From Mesorhizobium loti (GTDB lineage: Bacteria; Pseudomonadota; Alphaproteobacteria; Rhizobiales; Rhizobiaceae): 64,000 nt of DNA. How positions within the stretch are numbered: position 1 is the stretch's first letter; each line of letters begins with the position of its first letter. Location of the stretch: positions 1,736,001 through 1,800,000 of the forward strand of contig AP017605.1 in the NCBI GenBank assembly GCA_002356515.1. The letters run 5' to 3'. Of this stretch, positions 34,208 through 42,190 are shown piece after piece. The translations under genes and the position numbers were made by a program. Under the pieces are notes generated by a model. The model made no database searches. It had not been told where the DNA came from and was given only the letters and a program-made list of their open reading frames with translations.

Positions 34208-35164
34208 ATGACCGGCGACCCCTTCTCCGACATCCTCAAATTCACCAGCGCGCGAACCATGGTGACGGGCGGCTTCACCGCCGGCGGTCCCTGGGCGTTG
34301 CACTTTCCGGCGCCCGAGAAGATAAAATTCTTCGCCGTGGTGAAGGGCAGTTGCTGGATCCGCCTCGAGGGTGAGGACGAACCGGTGCATGCGCAAACCG
34401 GCGACGTGCTGCTGCTTGCTTCGCGGCGTTCCTTCATCCTCGCCAGCGACCTGTCAGTGCCGCCGCTGGACGCCATGGCGGTGTTTTCCGGCTGCAAGAT
34501 CGCGCAGCTCGGCGACGGCGAGGATTTCGCGCATATTGGCGGCCATGTCCTGCTCGACCAGGCGAGCGGGCGGCTGCTGGCGGATGTCTTGCCGCCATGG
34601 ATCCACATCCAGGCTTCGTCGCCGCAGGCGACAATCCTGCGCTGGATCCTCGACCAACTGGTGCGCGAGCAGGCGGATGGCCAGCCGGGCGCAAGCCTTG
34701 CCTCGGCGCAGCTGGCGCAGTTGCTGTTCATCCAGGTGTTGCGGGCGCATCTGCAGACATCGGAGCTGATGCCCGCCGGCTGGCTGCGCGCGCTCGCCGA
34801 TCCGCGCCTGGCGCCGGCGCTGCGGCTGATGCATGGCGACCCCGGCCGCGACTGGCATCTGGAGGATCTCGCCAGGGCCGCCGCCATGTCGCGCACCAGC
34901 TTTGCCTTCCATTTCAGGCAAACCGCCGGCGTCGCGCCGCTGACCTATTTGACGCAATGGCGCATGCATCTGGCCGAGCGCGCTCTGCGCGAGGAAGATA
35001 CCCCGGTGGCGGTGCTTGCCCGCTCGCTCGGCTATACCTCCGAAAGCGCCTTCAGCAACGCCTTCAAGCGCGCCACCGGCACCGCGCCCAAGCGGTATCG
35101 GACCGCAGGGAAAGCCGAGCGGTCGGAGGGTACGGAGGCTCAGTCGCTGAGCATGGTGTCCTGA
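34208..35164 (+). CDS. AraC-family regulator with cupin sensor domain
   Basis: A 318-residue regulator. The N-terminal cupin_6-type domain (FFAVVKGSCWIRLEGEDEPV, GDVLLLASRRSFIL) senses a small ligand. The C-terminal helix-turn-helix pair is DLARAAAMSRTSFAFHFRQT and VAVLARSLGYTSESAFSNAF, with the family ending KRATGTAPKRYR. It is divergent from the SDR gene, 114 bp apart, the usual geometry of regulator and target. Regulators of this type commonly control an oxidoreductase for reactive carbonyls or quinones. Confidence 0.88.
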   Translation: MTGDPFSDILKFTSARTMVTGGFTAGGPWALHFPAPEKIKFFAVVKGSCWIRLEGEDEPVHAQTGDVLLLASRRSFILASDLSVPPLDAMAVFSGCKIAQLGDGEDFAHIGGHVLLDQASGRLLADVLPPWIHIQASSPQATILRWILDQLVREQADGQPGASLASAQLAQLLFIQVLRAHLQTSELMPAGWLRALADPRLAPALRLMHGDPGRDWHLEDLARAAAMSRTSFAFHFRQTAGVAPLTYLTQWRMHLAERALREEDTPVAVLARSLGYTSESAFSNAFKRATGTAPKRYRTAGKAERSEGTEAQSLSMVS

Positions 35165-35178
35165 AACTTCGCGACGAG

Positions 35179-35404
35179 CCAAGCCTTGCAGCGCCGCGCT
35201 GACCCCCACCCCGCTGCTTCGCAGCGACTTGCCGGGGCGAGCCACGGGTCTCGCCCGTCCTTCGGACCCCCACAAGGGAGAGGGTGAGGAAGTGCCTTAT
35301 CCACCCATGCGACGGAGCTCTTCTAGAGGCGCAGAAAGGCTGAGCCCCCTTACCTCCCCCTTGTGGGGAGGTCGGACCGTAGGTCCGGGTGGGGGTGCTG
35401 GCGC
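35179..35404. repeat. Dispersed palindromic repeat, copy 3
   Basis: From CCAAGCCTTG to GTGCTGGCGC. Its CTTCGCAGCGACTTGCC, GGTCTCGCCCGTCCTTCGGA and CCTCCCCCTTGTGGGGAGG blocks match copy 2 nearly base for base. It occupies most of the 310-bp spacer between the AraC regulator and the tautomerase gene, which otherwise holds no feature. Confidence 0.8.
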
Positions 35405-35474
35405 AAATCTTTCAGGACCTGCGCGTCACACGGCCGGCACCAAGCACAAGCGAGAGGTGGACAGCTCGGAGCGG

Positions 35475-35687
35475 CTACTCCTTTGCGCGATAGGCTTCCG
35501 GTATGACGAAAACCTCGTCGGCGCGGCCGTAGCCGCCGTCAGCGATCTCTTCCACCAGCACCATCGTGGTGGGGCGCGCGACCTCACCGAAGAAGTCGAC
35601 GAAGATGGCTGTGATCCGATGGATGAGGTCTTCCTTCTGCGCCTTGGAGAGTGCGGCCTGCGGTACTTTTATGTTGGCGAACGGCAT
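35475..35687 (-). CDS. 4-oxalocrotonate tautomerase family protein
   Basis: A 70-residue tautomerase-fold protein. After removal of Met, the N-terminal Pro (MPFANIKVPQ) would be the catalytic base. The helix KAQKEDLIHRITAIFVDFF and the strand TTMVLVEEIADGGYG are typical of the family. Such enzymes ketonise or isomerise small unsaturated acids. It is the third gene of an operon with two SDRs. The substrate cannot be told, and the long in-frame extension to 35918 is spurious. Confidence 0.85.
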   Translation of the reverse strand: MPFANIKVPQAALSKAQKEDLIHRITAIFVDFFGEVARPTTMVLVEEIADGGYGRADEVFVIPEAYRAKE

Positions 35688-35715
35688 GGTCGTATTCCTT
35701 CTCTGAGATTGGATT

Positions 35716-36609
35716 TCAGGCTTTGGGATGGAGCAGGTCGGCAAGGCCGATCCGTTCCATGAGTTGCGCCCGCACGCGGTCGGCAACGCCGTTGACGATG
35801 GCAGCGCCATCGTCGGAAGGGTCGATGTGGACACGAAACGGGCGGCTGCCGTGCGGCATGGCGACGAGCGCGACGATTGCATCGGCGACCTCGGCCGGAT
35901 CGGCATCCGCGGGTTCAAGAGACGCCAGTCCCTTTAGCGCCTGCTGATCGGCACCGGCATACGGACCCGACCAATAAGCGCCGGCACGCTCCGTGTCGGC
36001 GGGTGCCGCAGCATGATGAAAATGCTCCGTGCCTTTGGTGAAGGCGCCCGGCACGACGATCGTCGTTTCGATGCCGAAGCGGGCGAGCTCCAGCGCATAG
36101 CTCTGCGCCAGCGCGTCCATGCCTGCCTTGGCGGCGAAGTAAGGCGCCAGGAACGGCGGCGTGCCGCCGCGCGTGCTGCTCGAACCGACCCAGATCATCT
36201 GGCCCCGGCCGAGAGACCGCATATGCGGCAGGGCGGCGCGATTGACGCGCTGCGTGCCGACGACATTGACGTCGTAGAGCTGTGCCAGCTGTTCGGGCGA
36301 GAACGCCTCGGCCGGTCCGAACCCCATATGCCCGGCATTGTGGATCAGCACGTCGAGCTGGCCGGCCTCAGTGACGATCTGCTGAATCGCCGCTTGCGCC
36401 GAGGCGTCGGAGGTGACGTCGAGCGCAATGGTCTTCAGCGCCACGCCCTCGTCACGGGCGAAGTTTTCCATCGCGGCTACCGCAGCACTACGTGCCGAGG
36501 GGTCGCGCATCGAGGCATAGACCGTGTGGCCGGCCCTTGCGAGCGCCCGCGCCGTCATCGCGCCAAAACCGCTGGAGGCGCCGGTGATCAGGATTGTCTG
36601 TTTCATCAT
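35716..36609 (-). CDS. Short-chain dehydrogenase/reductase
   Basis: A 297-residue classical SDR. The cofactor motif is TGASSGFGAMTA (about residues 8-19), then IHNAGHMGFG and the catalytic Ser (WVGSSSTRG) and Tyr-Lys (YFAAK). ATG 36609 is followed by a second ATG and preceded by a G-run. It lies 8 bp downstream of another SDR and 28 bp upstream of the tautomerase, so it is one operon. Probably a reductase of small carbonyl compounds. Confidence 0.88.
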   Translation of the reverse strand: MMKQTILITGASSGFGAMTARALARAGHTVYASMRDPSARSAAVAAMENFARDEGVALKTIALDVTSDASAQAAIQQIVTEAGQLDVLIHNAGHMGFGPAEAFSPEQLAQLYDVNVVGTQRVNRAALPHMRSLGRGQMIWVGSSSTRGGTPPFLAPYFAAKAGMDALAQSYALELARFGIETTIVVPGAFTKGTEHFHHAAAPADTERAGAYWSGPYAGADQQALKGLASLEPADADPAEVADAIVALVAMPHGSRPFRVHIDPSDDGAAIVNGVADRVRAQLMERIGLADLLHPKA

Positions 36610-36617
36610 TGCCCCCT

Positions 36618-37376
36618 TCAGATCACGCCGCCATTGGCGCGGATGATTTGTCCGTTGACCCAGCCACTGTCCGGGCCGGCGAGGAATGAGACCACGCCGG
36701 CAATGTCGTCGGGCTGGCCGAGCCGGCCGAGCGGGATCATCTTGGCCGTAGCCTCGATCTGCGCCTCGCTCTTGCCGTCCGTGAACAGGGCGGTCTCGAC
36801 CGGTCCGGGTGCCACCGCATTGACGGTGACGCGGCGCGCGCCAAGCTCCTTGGCCAGGATATGCGTCATTGCCTCGACCGCCGCCTTGGTGGCGGCATAG
36901 ATGCCGTAGCCCGGCTGGTAGAGGCCGACGACACTGCTCGAAAAATTGACGATGCGGCCGCCATCCCTGAGGCGTTTTGCGCCTTCGCGCATGCCACGGA
37001 ACACGCCTCCGAGATTGATGGCGATCTGCGTGTCGAAGGAGGCGTCGTCAGTCCCGGCGATCGGCGACAGCTTCATGATGCCGGCATTGTTGACCAGGAT
37101 GTCGACGCCGCCGAACGCCTTCTCGCCGGCGTCGAACAGCGCGGCGATGCCGGCCGGGTCGGCGATATCGGCCTGCACGGCGATCGCCTTGCCGCCTTCG
37201 GCTGCGATCGCGCCGACGACCGCTTCGGCCTCGGCGTGGCCCCGTGCATAGTTGACGACGACGGCAATGCCGTCGCGGGCGAGCCGCCGTGCGATCGCCG
37301 CACCAATGCCCTTGGAGGCGCCAGTCACGATCGCGGTTCTGATTTGGCCACCCGTACTTGTTTGATTGGATGTCAT
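36618..37376 (-). CDS. SDR family oxidoreductase (FabG-like)
   Basis: A 252-residue classical SDR with TGASKGIGAAIA (about residues 18-29), LVNNAGIMKL and the catalytic Ser (NFSSSVVG) and Tyr-Lys (YAATK). The C-terminal PDDIAGVVSFLAGPDSGWVN is typical of FabG-like 3-ketoacyl or glucose dehydrogenase-like members. ATG 37376 has GGAGAG upstream. It is the first gene of the SDR-SDR-tautomerase operon and divergent from a LysR regulator, which probably controls it. Confidence 0.88.
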   Translation of the reverse strand: MTSNQTSTGGQIRTAIVTGASKGIGAAIARRLARDGIAVVVNYARGHAEAEAVVGAIAAEGGKAIAVQADIADPAGIAALFDAGEKAFGGVDILVNNAGIMKLSPIAGTDDASFDTQIAINLGGVFRGMREGAKRLRDGGRIVNFSSSVVGLYQPGYGIYAATKAAVEAMTHILAKELGARRVTVNAVAPGPVETALFTDGKSEAQIEATAKMIPLGRLGQPDDIAGVVSFLAGPDSGWVNGQIIRANGGVI

Positions 37377-37478
37377 GGAAGTCTCTCCGTTGTTGGTGAC
37401 ACGGATATAGGCCAAGCCAACTTCCCGGATAATCAGCCGCCTCTTGACATCACTATTCGGAAACTGCGAACAAAGGTG

Positions 37479-38372
37479 ATGGATCGCCTGGACACGATGC
37501 GGCTCTTCGTTCGCGTGCTCGAGCGGCGCAGTTTTACCGCTGCCGCCGCCGACCTCGGCCTGCCGCGCTCAACCGCGACGGAGGCGATCCGCCGGCTCGA
37601 AGAACATCTCGGCGCCCGCCTGCTGGAGCGGACGACGCGGCAGGTGAACGCCACGCAGGACGGCGAGGCCTATTACCGGCGCTGCCTGTCGATCCTGGCC
37701 GAGATCGAGGATGCCGAGGCCGCCTTCCGCAAGGCCGAGCCCTTCGGCCTGCTGCGCATCGACGCCAGCACGCTGCTCACCCGCACCTTCCTGCTGCCGC
37801 GCCTGCCTGAATTCCTCGCCCGCTTTCCCCGCATCGACCTGCAGATCGGCCAGAGCGACCGGCTGGTCGATCTCGTGCGCGAGGGCGTCGACTGCGTGAT
37901 CCGCGTCGGTGAGCCGCCTGACAGCGGCATGATCATGCGGCGGCTGGCCATGATCCGCGAGATGACCTGCGCCAGCCCCGCCTATCTCTCTCGCCATGGC
38001 ATACCCGCCTCCCCCGACGCGCTCGACGGCCATCAGGCCATTGGCTTCGTTTCGTCGCGTACCGGCGAGGTGTTGCCCTTCGAATTCACCGTCAACGGCA
38101 AGATGCGCGAGGTCCGGTTGCCGGGCCGCGTCGCCGCCAACAATTCCGACACCGCCGCCGATCTGGCGCGGCTCGGCCTCGGCCTCATCCAGGCGCCACG
38201 CTATCGCTTCGAGAAGGACCTCGCCGACGGCACGCTGGTCGAAGTGCTGGCCGACTACCCGCCCTCGCCGACGCCGCTGTCGGCGCTCTACCCGCAGAAC
38301 CGCCAGCTCTCGCCGCGCCTGCGCGTCTTCCTCGACTGGGCCGCGCACATCTTCGCCGAGGCGAACCTTTAG
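37479..38372 (+). CDS. LysR-family transcriptional regulator
   Basis: A 297-residue regulator. The N-terminal winged helix is RLDTMRLFVRVLERRSFTAA followed by the recognition segment LGLPRSTATEAIRRLEEHLG. The effector domain (from about residue 90: GLLRIDASTLLTRTFLLPRL) is of the two-lobed type of the PA2877/DmlR subgroup. ATG 37479 is preceded by AAAGG at very short spacing. It is divergent from the SDR-SDR-tautomerase operon by 102 bp, the standard LysR arrangement. Confidence 0.9.
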   Translation: MDRLDTMRLFVRVLERRSFTAAAADLGLPRSTATEAIRRLEEHLGARLLERTTRQVNATQDGEAYYRRCLSILAEIEDAEAAFRKAEPFGLLRIDASTLLTRTFLLPRLPEFLARFPRIDLQIGQSDRLVDLVREGVDCVIRVGEPPDSGMIMRRLAMIREMTCASPAYLSRHGIPASPDALDGHQAIGFVSSRTGEVLPFEFTVNGKMREVRLPGRVAANNSDTAADLARLGLGLIQAPRYRFEKDLADGTLVEVLADYPPSPTPLSALYPQNRQLSPRLRVFLDWAAHIFAEANL

Positions 38373-38499
38373 GGATGCGGCCATCGATCCGTTGCTCACA
38401 ATGGGCACCTCGCCGCCATCGACCCCATCACCAACGAAACCGTAGGTATTGAAGCAAAATGGCTCTATTCTGCGCGGTCTGGGGTCTTGGGATACGCGG

Positions 38500-39435
38500 A
38501 TGGATTTCAGCACAGGCCACGGCTACCTCCTCATCGGCGGCCTCATCCTGGTCGGCGCCGGGCTGCTCATCCTGTCGCTGATCGTCAATCTTCGCGTCGC
38601 CCACAGCGTGCGCACCGACGTGCGCCATCGCGAAAAGCTGCTCGAATATTATCGCAACATCTTTTCACAGCTGGGCGTGATCCTGATCGGCATCGGCGTG
38701 TCGCTGTTCATCTTCTTCTTCCAGCAGAACTATCAGGACCAGCGCAGGCGCGAGACGGAGCTGCAGCAGGTCCTGGCCAAGCTCGCCGCGCGCATCGCCC
38801 GCGGCGCGCCTGTCATGCAGTCGCTGGAAGAATTCGACGAGCTCTTGGATGAAGGCGGGCCCTATCTCGATCCCCATCTCGGCGGCAAGAACACCGCCGT
38901 CAGCCTCCAGGGAACAGAGCTCGGCAAACAGGCGGCCAGGATCCTGCTGGTCGAGCGCGACGTCGATCTCGCGGACTTCGAGGTGCTGAACCTGTCGCGC
39001 GATTTCGAATCCTCTTTCGTCGTCAACGAGCTCGATTCCAGGCTGTGGTTCGACATCGTGCGCGACGAGAGCGAGATCAAATACGCCACGACCCAGCTCG
39101 CCCTCGACTACAAGGACCTGCGAGACACGATCGGCGGCAATCCGGCAGAGGCAGTGGTCGCCGACCCTGAAAAGGAGCGCCGGGTCAAGCAGGAGGTGCT
39201 CGACATCTTCTACGATGCCGATCTGCTGCGCCAGCGCTCCAGGCGGCATCTGGCCCGCGCCTGCTGGCTGTTCAGCCAAGGGCGCGGCTTCGTCGGCGCG
39301 GCCCCGGTCGATGCGATCGAGGCCGATGCCAGGTCGCAACAGGAATGGCTCGACCGGTCGAAACCGGTGTTGTCGCAGTCGAGGTCGGGCGGCGGCGACT
39401 GCTTCAAACTGCTCCAGTTCAACCCCGCGTCCTGA
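38500..39435 (+). CDS. Membrane-anchored hypothetical protein
   Basis: A 311-residue protein with two N-terminal membrane helices (LLIGGLILVGAGLLILSLIV, about residues 10-29, and LGVILIGIGVSLFIFFF, about 58-74). A large charged helical cytoplasmic domain follows (NYQDQRRRETELQQVLAKLA; later DPEKERRVKQEVLDIFYDAD). It is like the membrane-adjacent helical domains of small sensor or scaffold proteins, but no family is recognised. The ATG at 38500 is preferred over a TTG at 38449. The DMT permease gene follows after 12 bp and may be co-transcribed. Confidence 0.7.
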   Translation: MDFSTGHGYLLIGGLILVGAGLLILSLIVNLRVAHSVRTDVRHREKLLEYYRNIFSQLGVILIGIGVSLFIFFFQQNYQDQRRRETELQQVLAKLAARIARGAPVMQSLEEFDELLDEGGPYLDPHLGGKNTAVSLQGTELGKQAARILLVERDVDLADFEVLNLSRDFESSFVVNELDSRLWFDIVRDESEIKYATTQLALDYKDLRDTIGGNPAEAVVADPEKERRVKQEVLDIFYDADLLRQRSRRHLARACWLFSQGRGFVGAAPVDAIEADARSQQEWLDRSKPVLSQSRSGGGDCFKLLQFNPAS

Positions 39436-39447
39436 GGAGGACATGAC

Positions 39448-40407
39448 ATGCAGGCAGTGCCGATAGCGCATCAAGCCGCGCGACCCGCGGTCGGCCCCGT
39501 ATCCTCCGTGACCGGCTATCCGGCCGCCGTCCTGTGCTGGCTGCTTTCGGCTGGTGTCTATATCGCGGCCAAATGGGTGGCGCCTGAAATGCCGCCCTGG
39601 GGTCTCTGCTTCTGGCGGCTGACGCTTGCCTGCGCCATCCTGCTGCCGATTGTGCACCGTCATCACGACGCGATGATCGGGCTTCTGCGGACGCGCGCGG
39701 TGGAGGTCGTCGCCGTGGGCGCGATCGGCCTCACGCTATGCCAGGGTATGATCTACCATGGCCTCAACCACACCGACGCCACCACGGCCGGCATCATCAT
39801 GGCGCTGTCGCCTGTCATGACGATGGTGCTCGCCCGTTTCGTGCTTGGCGAGCCGCTCGGGCTGTGGAAGTCGCTTGGCGCGCTGGCTGCGCTTGCCGGG
39901 ATGATTTTCATCGTTGCCCACGGGAACCTGACGGCGCTGCTGCAACTCAAGGTCAACGCCGGCGAGCTGTGGATCGTCGGCAGCGCGTTCTGCTGGGGCC
40001 TCTACACCGTGCTTTTGCGCCGTGCCAAATTCGGCATCGAACTCCTGCCGATGGTCGTGCTGCTGCTCGGCGCCGGTGCGCTGGTCGCCTTGCCTTTGCA
40101 TTTGTGGGAATTGTTCAACGACGAACGCTCCGCCATGAACGTCGACAGCATTCTGGCGCTCGCCTATCTGGCAGGTCCCGGCGGCGCCTTGATGTACTAT
40201 CTCTACAACAAAAGCGTGGAAACGCTGGGCGCCAGCCGGGCAAGCATGCTGCTCTACCTGCAGACGGTGTTCGTGGCCATTCTCGCCTATCTGCTGCTTG
40301 GCGAGGGCTTGCACGATTACGATCTGGTCGGCGCGGCCTTCATCGTCGCCGGCATCGTGCTGGCCACCGTGGTCAAACCCAGATCAGCTCAACCACGCGT
40401 GGCGTAG
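39448..40407 (+). CDS. EamA/DMT-family permease
   Basis: A 319-residue inner-membrane transporter with about ten hydrophobic segments in two EamA repeats. The first starts GYPAAVLCWLLSAGVYIAAK and ends LAALAGMIFIVAHG. The second starts GELWIVGSAFCWGLYTVLLR and ends GAAFIVAGIVLATVV. ATG 39448 has GAGGAGGA upstream. DMT permeases export amino acids, metabolites or drugs; the substrate is unknown. Confidence 0.88.
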   Translation: MQAVPIAHQAARPAVGPVSSVTGYPAAVLCWLLSAGVYIAAKWVAPEMPPWGLCFWRLTLACAILLPIVHRHHDAMIGLLRTRAVEVVAVGAIGLTLCQGMIYHGLNHTDATTAGIIMALSPVMTMVLARFVLGEPLGLWKSLGALAALAGMIFIVAHGNLTALLQLKVNAGELWIVGSAFCWGLYTVLLRRAKFGIELLPMVVLLLGAGALVALPLHLWELFNDERSAMNVDSILALAYLAGPGGALMYYLYNKSVETLGASRASMLLYLQTVFVAILAYLLLGEGLHDYDLVGAAFIVAGIVLATVVKPRSAQPRVA

Positions 40408-40468
40408 AAATTTTGCAAGTGCGGCACAAGACGTGCGGCCGGCCGCCGCTTGTTGCCCCCGTCAGCCC

Positions 40469-42025
40469 CTAGTCACCCACCCGCCGCAGCGTGCCGAGAT
40501 GATTGTCGTCGAGGAAGCCTATGGTCATGGCCGATGCCTTGCCGTCGGGGCCGACGACGAAGCTCACGCCGGTTGGCCTGTCCGGTGTCTCGGCATCGGG
40601 GAAGGTCAGGAAGAGATCGCCGTCGAAATGCGTCAGTGAGTAGGACCGGGCGCCGGCCGGGCCGACCTTGAGCACAAGGCTGTCTCCCGCGCTCGCCACG
40701 ACAGCATCGCCGATGAAGTCGTTGGTGTAGCGGCCGGCATAGGCACCGGCCGGTGCGGCCGGCCTTGCCGGAGACGAAGGCACGGCATAGGTGGCCTTGG
40801 CCGCCTCGACCACCGGCCCGAACATGCCGCTGTAGATGCCGTCCCACGCCTTGATCCAGTCCTTCTCGACCAAACCCTCGAAAACGAGATCGGCAAAACT
40901 GTCGGACAGCCCCTCCGGCACGCCTGTCGGGAAGGCGTTGGCGAGGATGACGATGCCAAGCTTCTCCTCTGGGAAGACCGTCACCAGCGTGCGTGCGCCG
41001 ACGCTGAAGGCACCCGCATGGCCCCAGCTCAGGCCATGCCGGCCGAACTCGACATTCCAGCCGAGGCCGTAGAACGATGCACCGCCCGAGACAGGGTTCT
41101 TGCCTCGCGTCATCAGCGGCACATGCGTCTGATCCAGCGCATCTGCGGCAATCACCGTCTTGCCGGCGTAGACGCCATTGCCGAGGATGAGGCGCACCCA
41201 TTGCGACAGATCGCGTGCGGTGGAACTGACGCCGCCAGCGGGCGCCTGCGCATCCGGATCGCGCTTGATCTTCGCGGCCCAGGCGCCATCGACCATAACA
41301 TGCAGGGCCGCGCGATCGGTGTGCTTGACGAAATCGGCGAGACGCGAACTGGTCGAGGCCATGCCAAGCGGACGATAGAGCTTCTCCTCGGCGACCTCCT
41401 CCCAGGATTTGCCGGTCGGCTTCGCGGCCGCGACAGCACCCTCGGTCAGTCCGAAATTGCTATAGGAATAGCCGGCGCGAAAGCTCGACGATGGCGGCAC
41501 GAACCGCAGCCGATGCAGGATCTCGGCGCGGTCGTAGCCAATGTCCTCAAGGTCGTCACCGGCGGTGCCCGGAAGCCCGCTGCGGTGCGAAAACAGGTCG
41601 CGGACGGTGAGTTGGCTAGTCGGATAGGGATCGGCCAGCCGGAAGGCCGGATCGAGGTCGGCGATCTTCGAATCCCAGGACACGGTCCCGTCGCTGACCA
41701 GCGCCGCCACCACGGTGGCCGAGACCGGCTTGGAAAGCGAGGCGATCTGGAACACCGTGTCCGGATCGACGGTTTCCGGCTTGCCGGCCTCGCGATGGCC
41801 GAAACCTTTCAGGAAGACCACCTCATCGTCATGCACCACCGCGATGGCGAGACCGGGAACGGCACCGTCCTTGACCGTGGCTTCGGCGAGCGCTTCGAGC
41901 TTCGGCAGCGCGGCGGCGATGCGATCGGCCGTGATGGTGTCGGCAGGCGCCGCCTGCGGCCAAAGCGCCAGGACGGCGATGAAGGTCCAGAGTCGCCAAT
42001 GGCAGAGGTTCCGATCCAGCCGCAC
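40469..42025 (-). CDS. Exported serine hydrolase, beta-lactamase/penicillin-binding family
   Basis: A 518-residue class C beta-lactamase-fold hydrolase (esterase or D-aminopeptidase-like). GTG 42025 follows AGGAGG by 7 nt and opens a signal peptide (HWRLWTFIAVLALWPQAAPA). The catalytic motif is SLSK (FQIASLSKPVSATV), the YxN motif is YSYSNFG, and HAGAFSVG is the third-motif region. The C-terminal about 110 residues form a lipocalin-like or DUF3471-type accessory domain (AYAGRYTNDFIGDAVVASAG). The frame stays open to 42691, but that part lacks codon bias. Substrate unknown. Confidence 0.88.
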   Translation of the reverse strand: MRLDRNLCHWRLWTFIAVLALWPQAAPADTITADRIAAALPKLEALAEATVKDGAVPGLAIAVVHDDEVVFLKGFGHREAGKPETVDPDTVFQIASLSKPVSATVVAALVSDGTVSWDSKIADLDPAFRLADPYPTSQLTVRDLFSHRSGLPGTAGDDLEDIGYDRAEILHRLRFVPPSSSFRAGYSYSNFGLTEGAVAAAKPTGKSWEEVAEEKLYRPLGMASTSSRLADFVKHTDRAALHVMVDGAWAAKIKRDPDAQAPAGGVSSTARDLSQWVRLILGNGVYAGKTVIAADALDQTHVPLMTRGKNPVSGGASFYGLGWNVEFGRHGLSWGHAGAFSVGARTLVTVFPEEKLGIVILANAFPTGVPEGLSDSFADLVFEGLVEKDWIKAWDGIYSGMFGPVVEAAKATYAVPSSPARPAAPAGAYAGRYTNDFIGDAVVASAGDSLVLKVGPAGARSYSLTHFDGDLFLTFPDAETPDRPTGVSFVVGPDGKASAMTIGFLDDNHLGTLRRVGD

Positions 42026-42190
42026 GCCCGAGCCTCCTCTCCTGCATTCACCCGGCCATGATACAGGCCGGTGCGGACGAGGCCAATGCCTGCCCCCACC
42101 TTCGTCGCAATCGACCATCACAACGATTTCAGGCAATCTGACAGATGATGGCGCTCCATGGGGAGATGGGCGCCGCCAGGGAGGACTGAC

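Noticed and set aside
9868..35404. Possible CRISPR array or phage attachment sites from the repeated blocks
   Set aside because: The repeats are dispersed, palindromic and about 200 bp long with no regular spacers, no cas genes, no integrase and no tRNA.
35688..35918. N-terminal extension of the tautomerase frame
   Set aside because: The catalytic proline must follow the initiator Met at 35687, and the extension overlaps the SDR gene in another frame.
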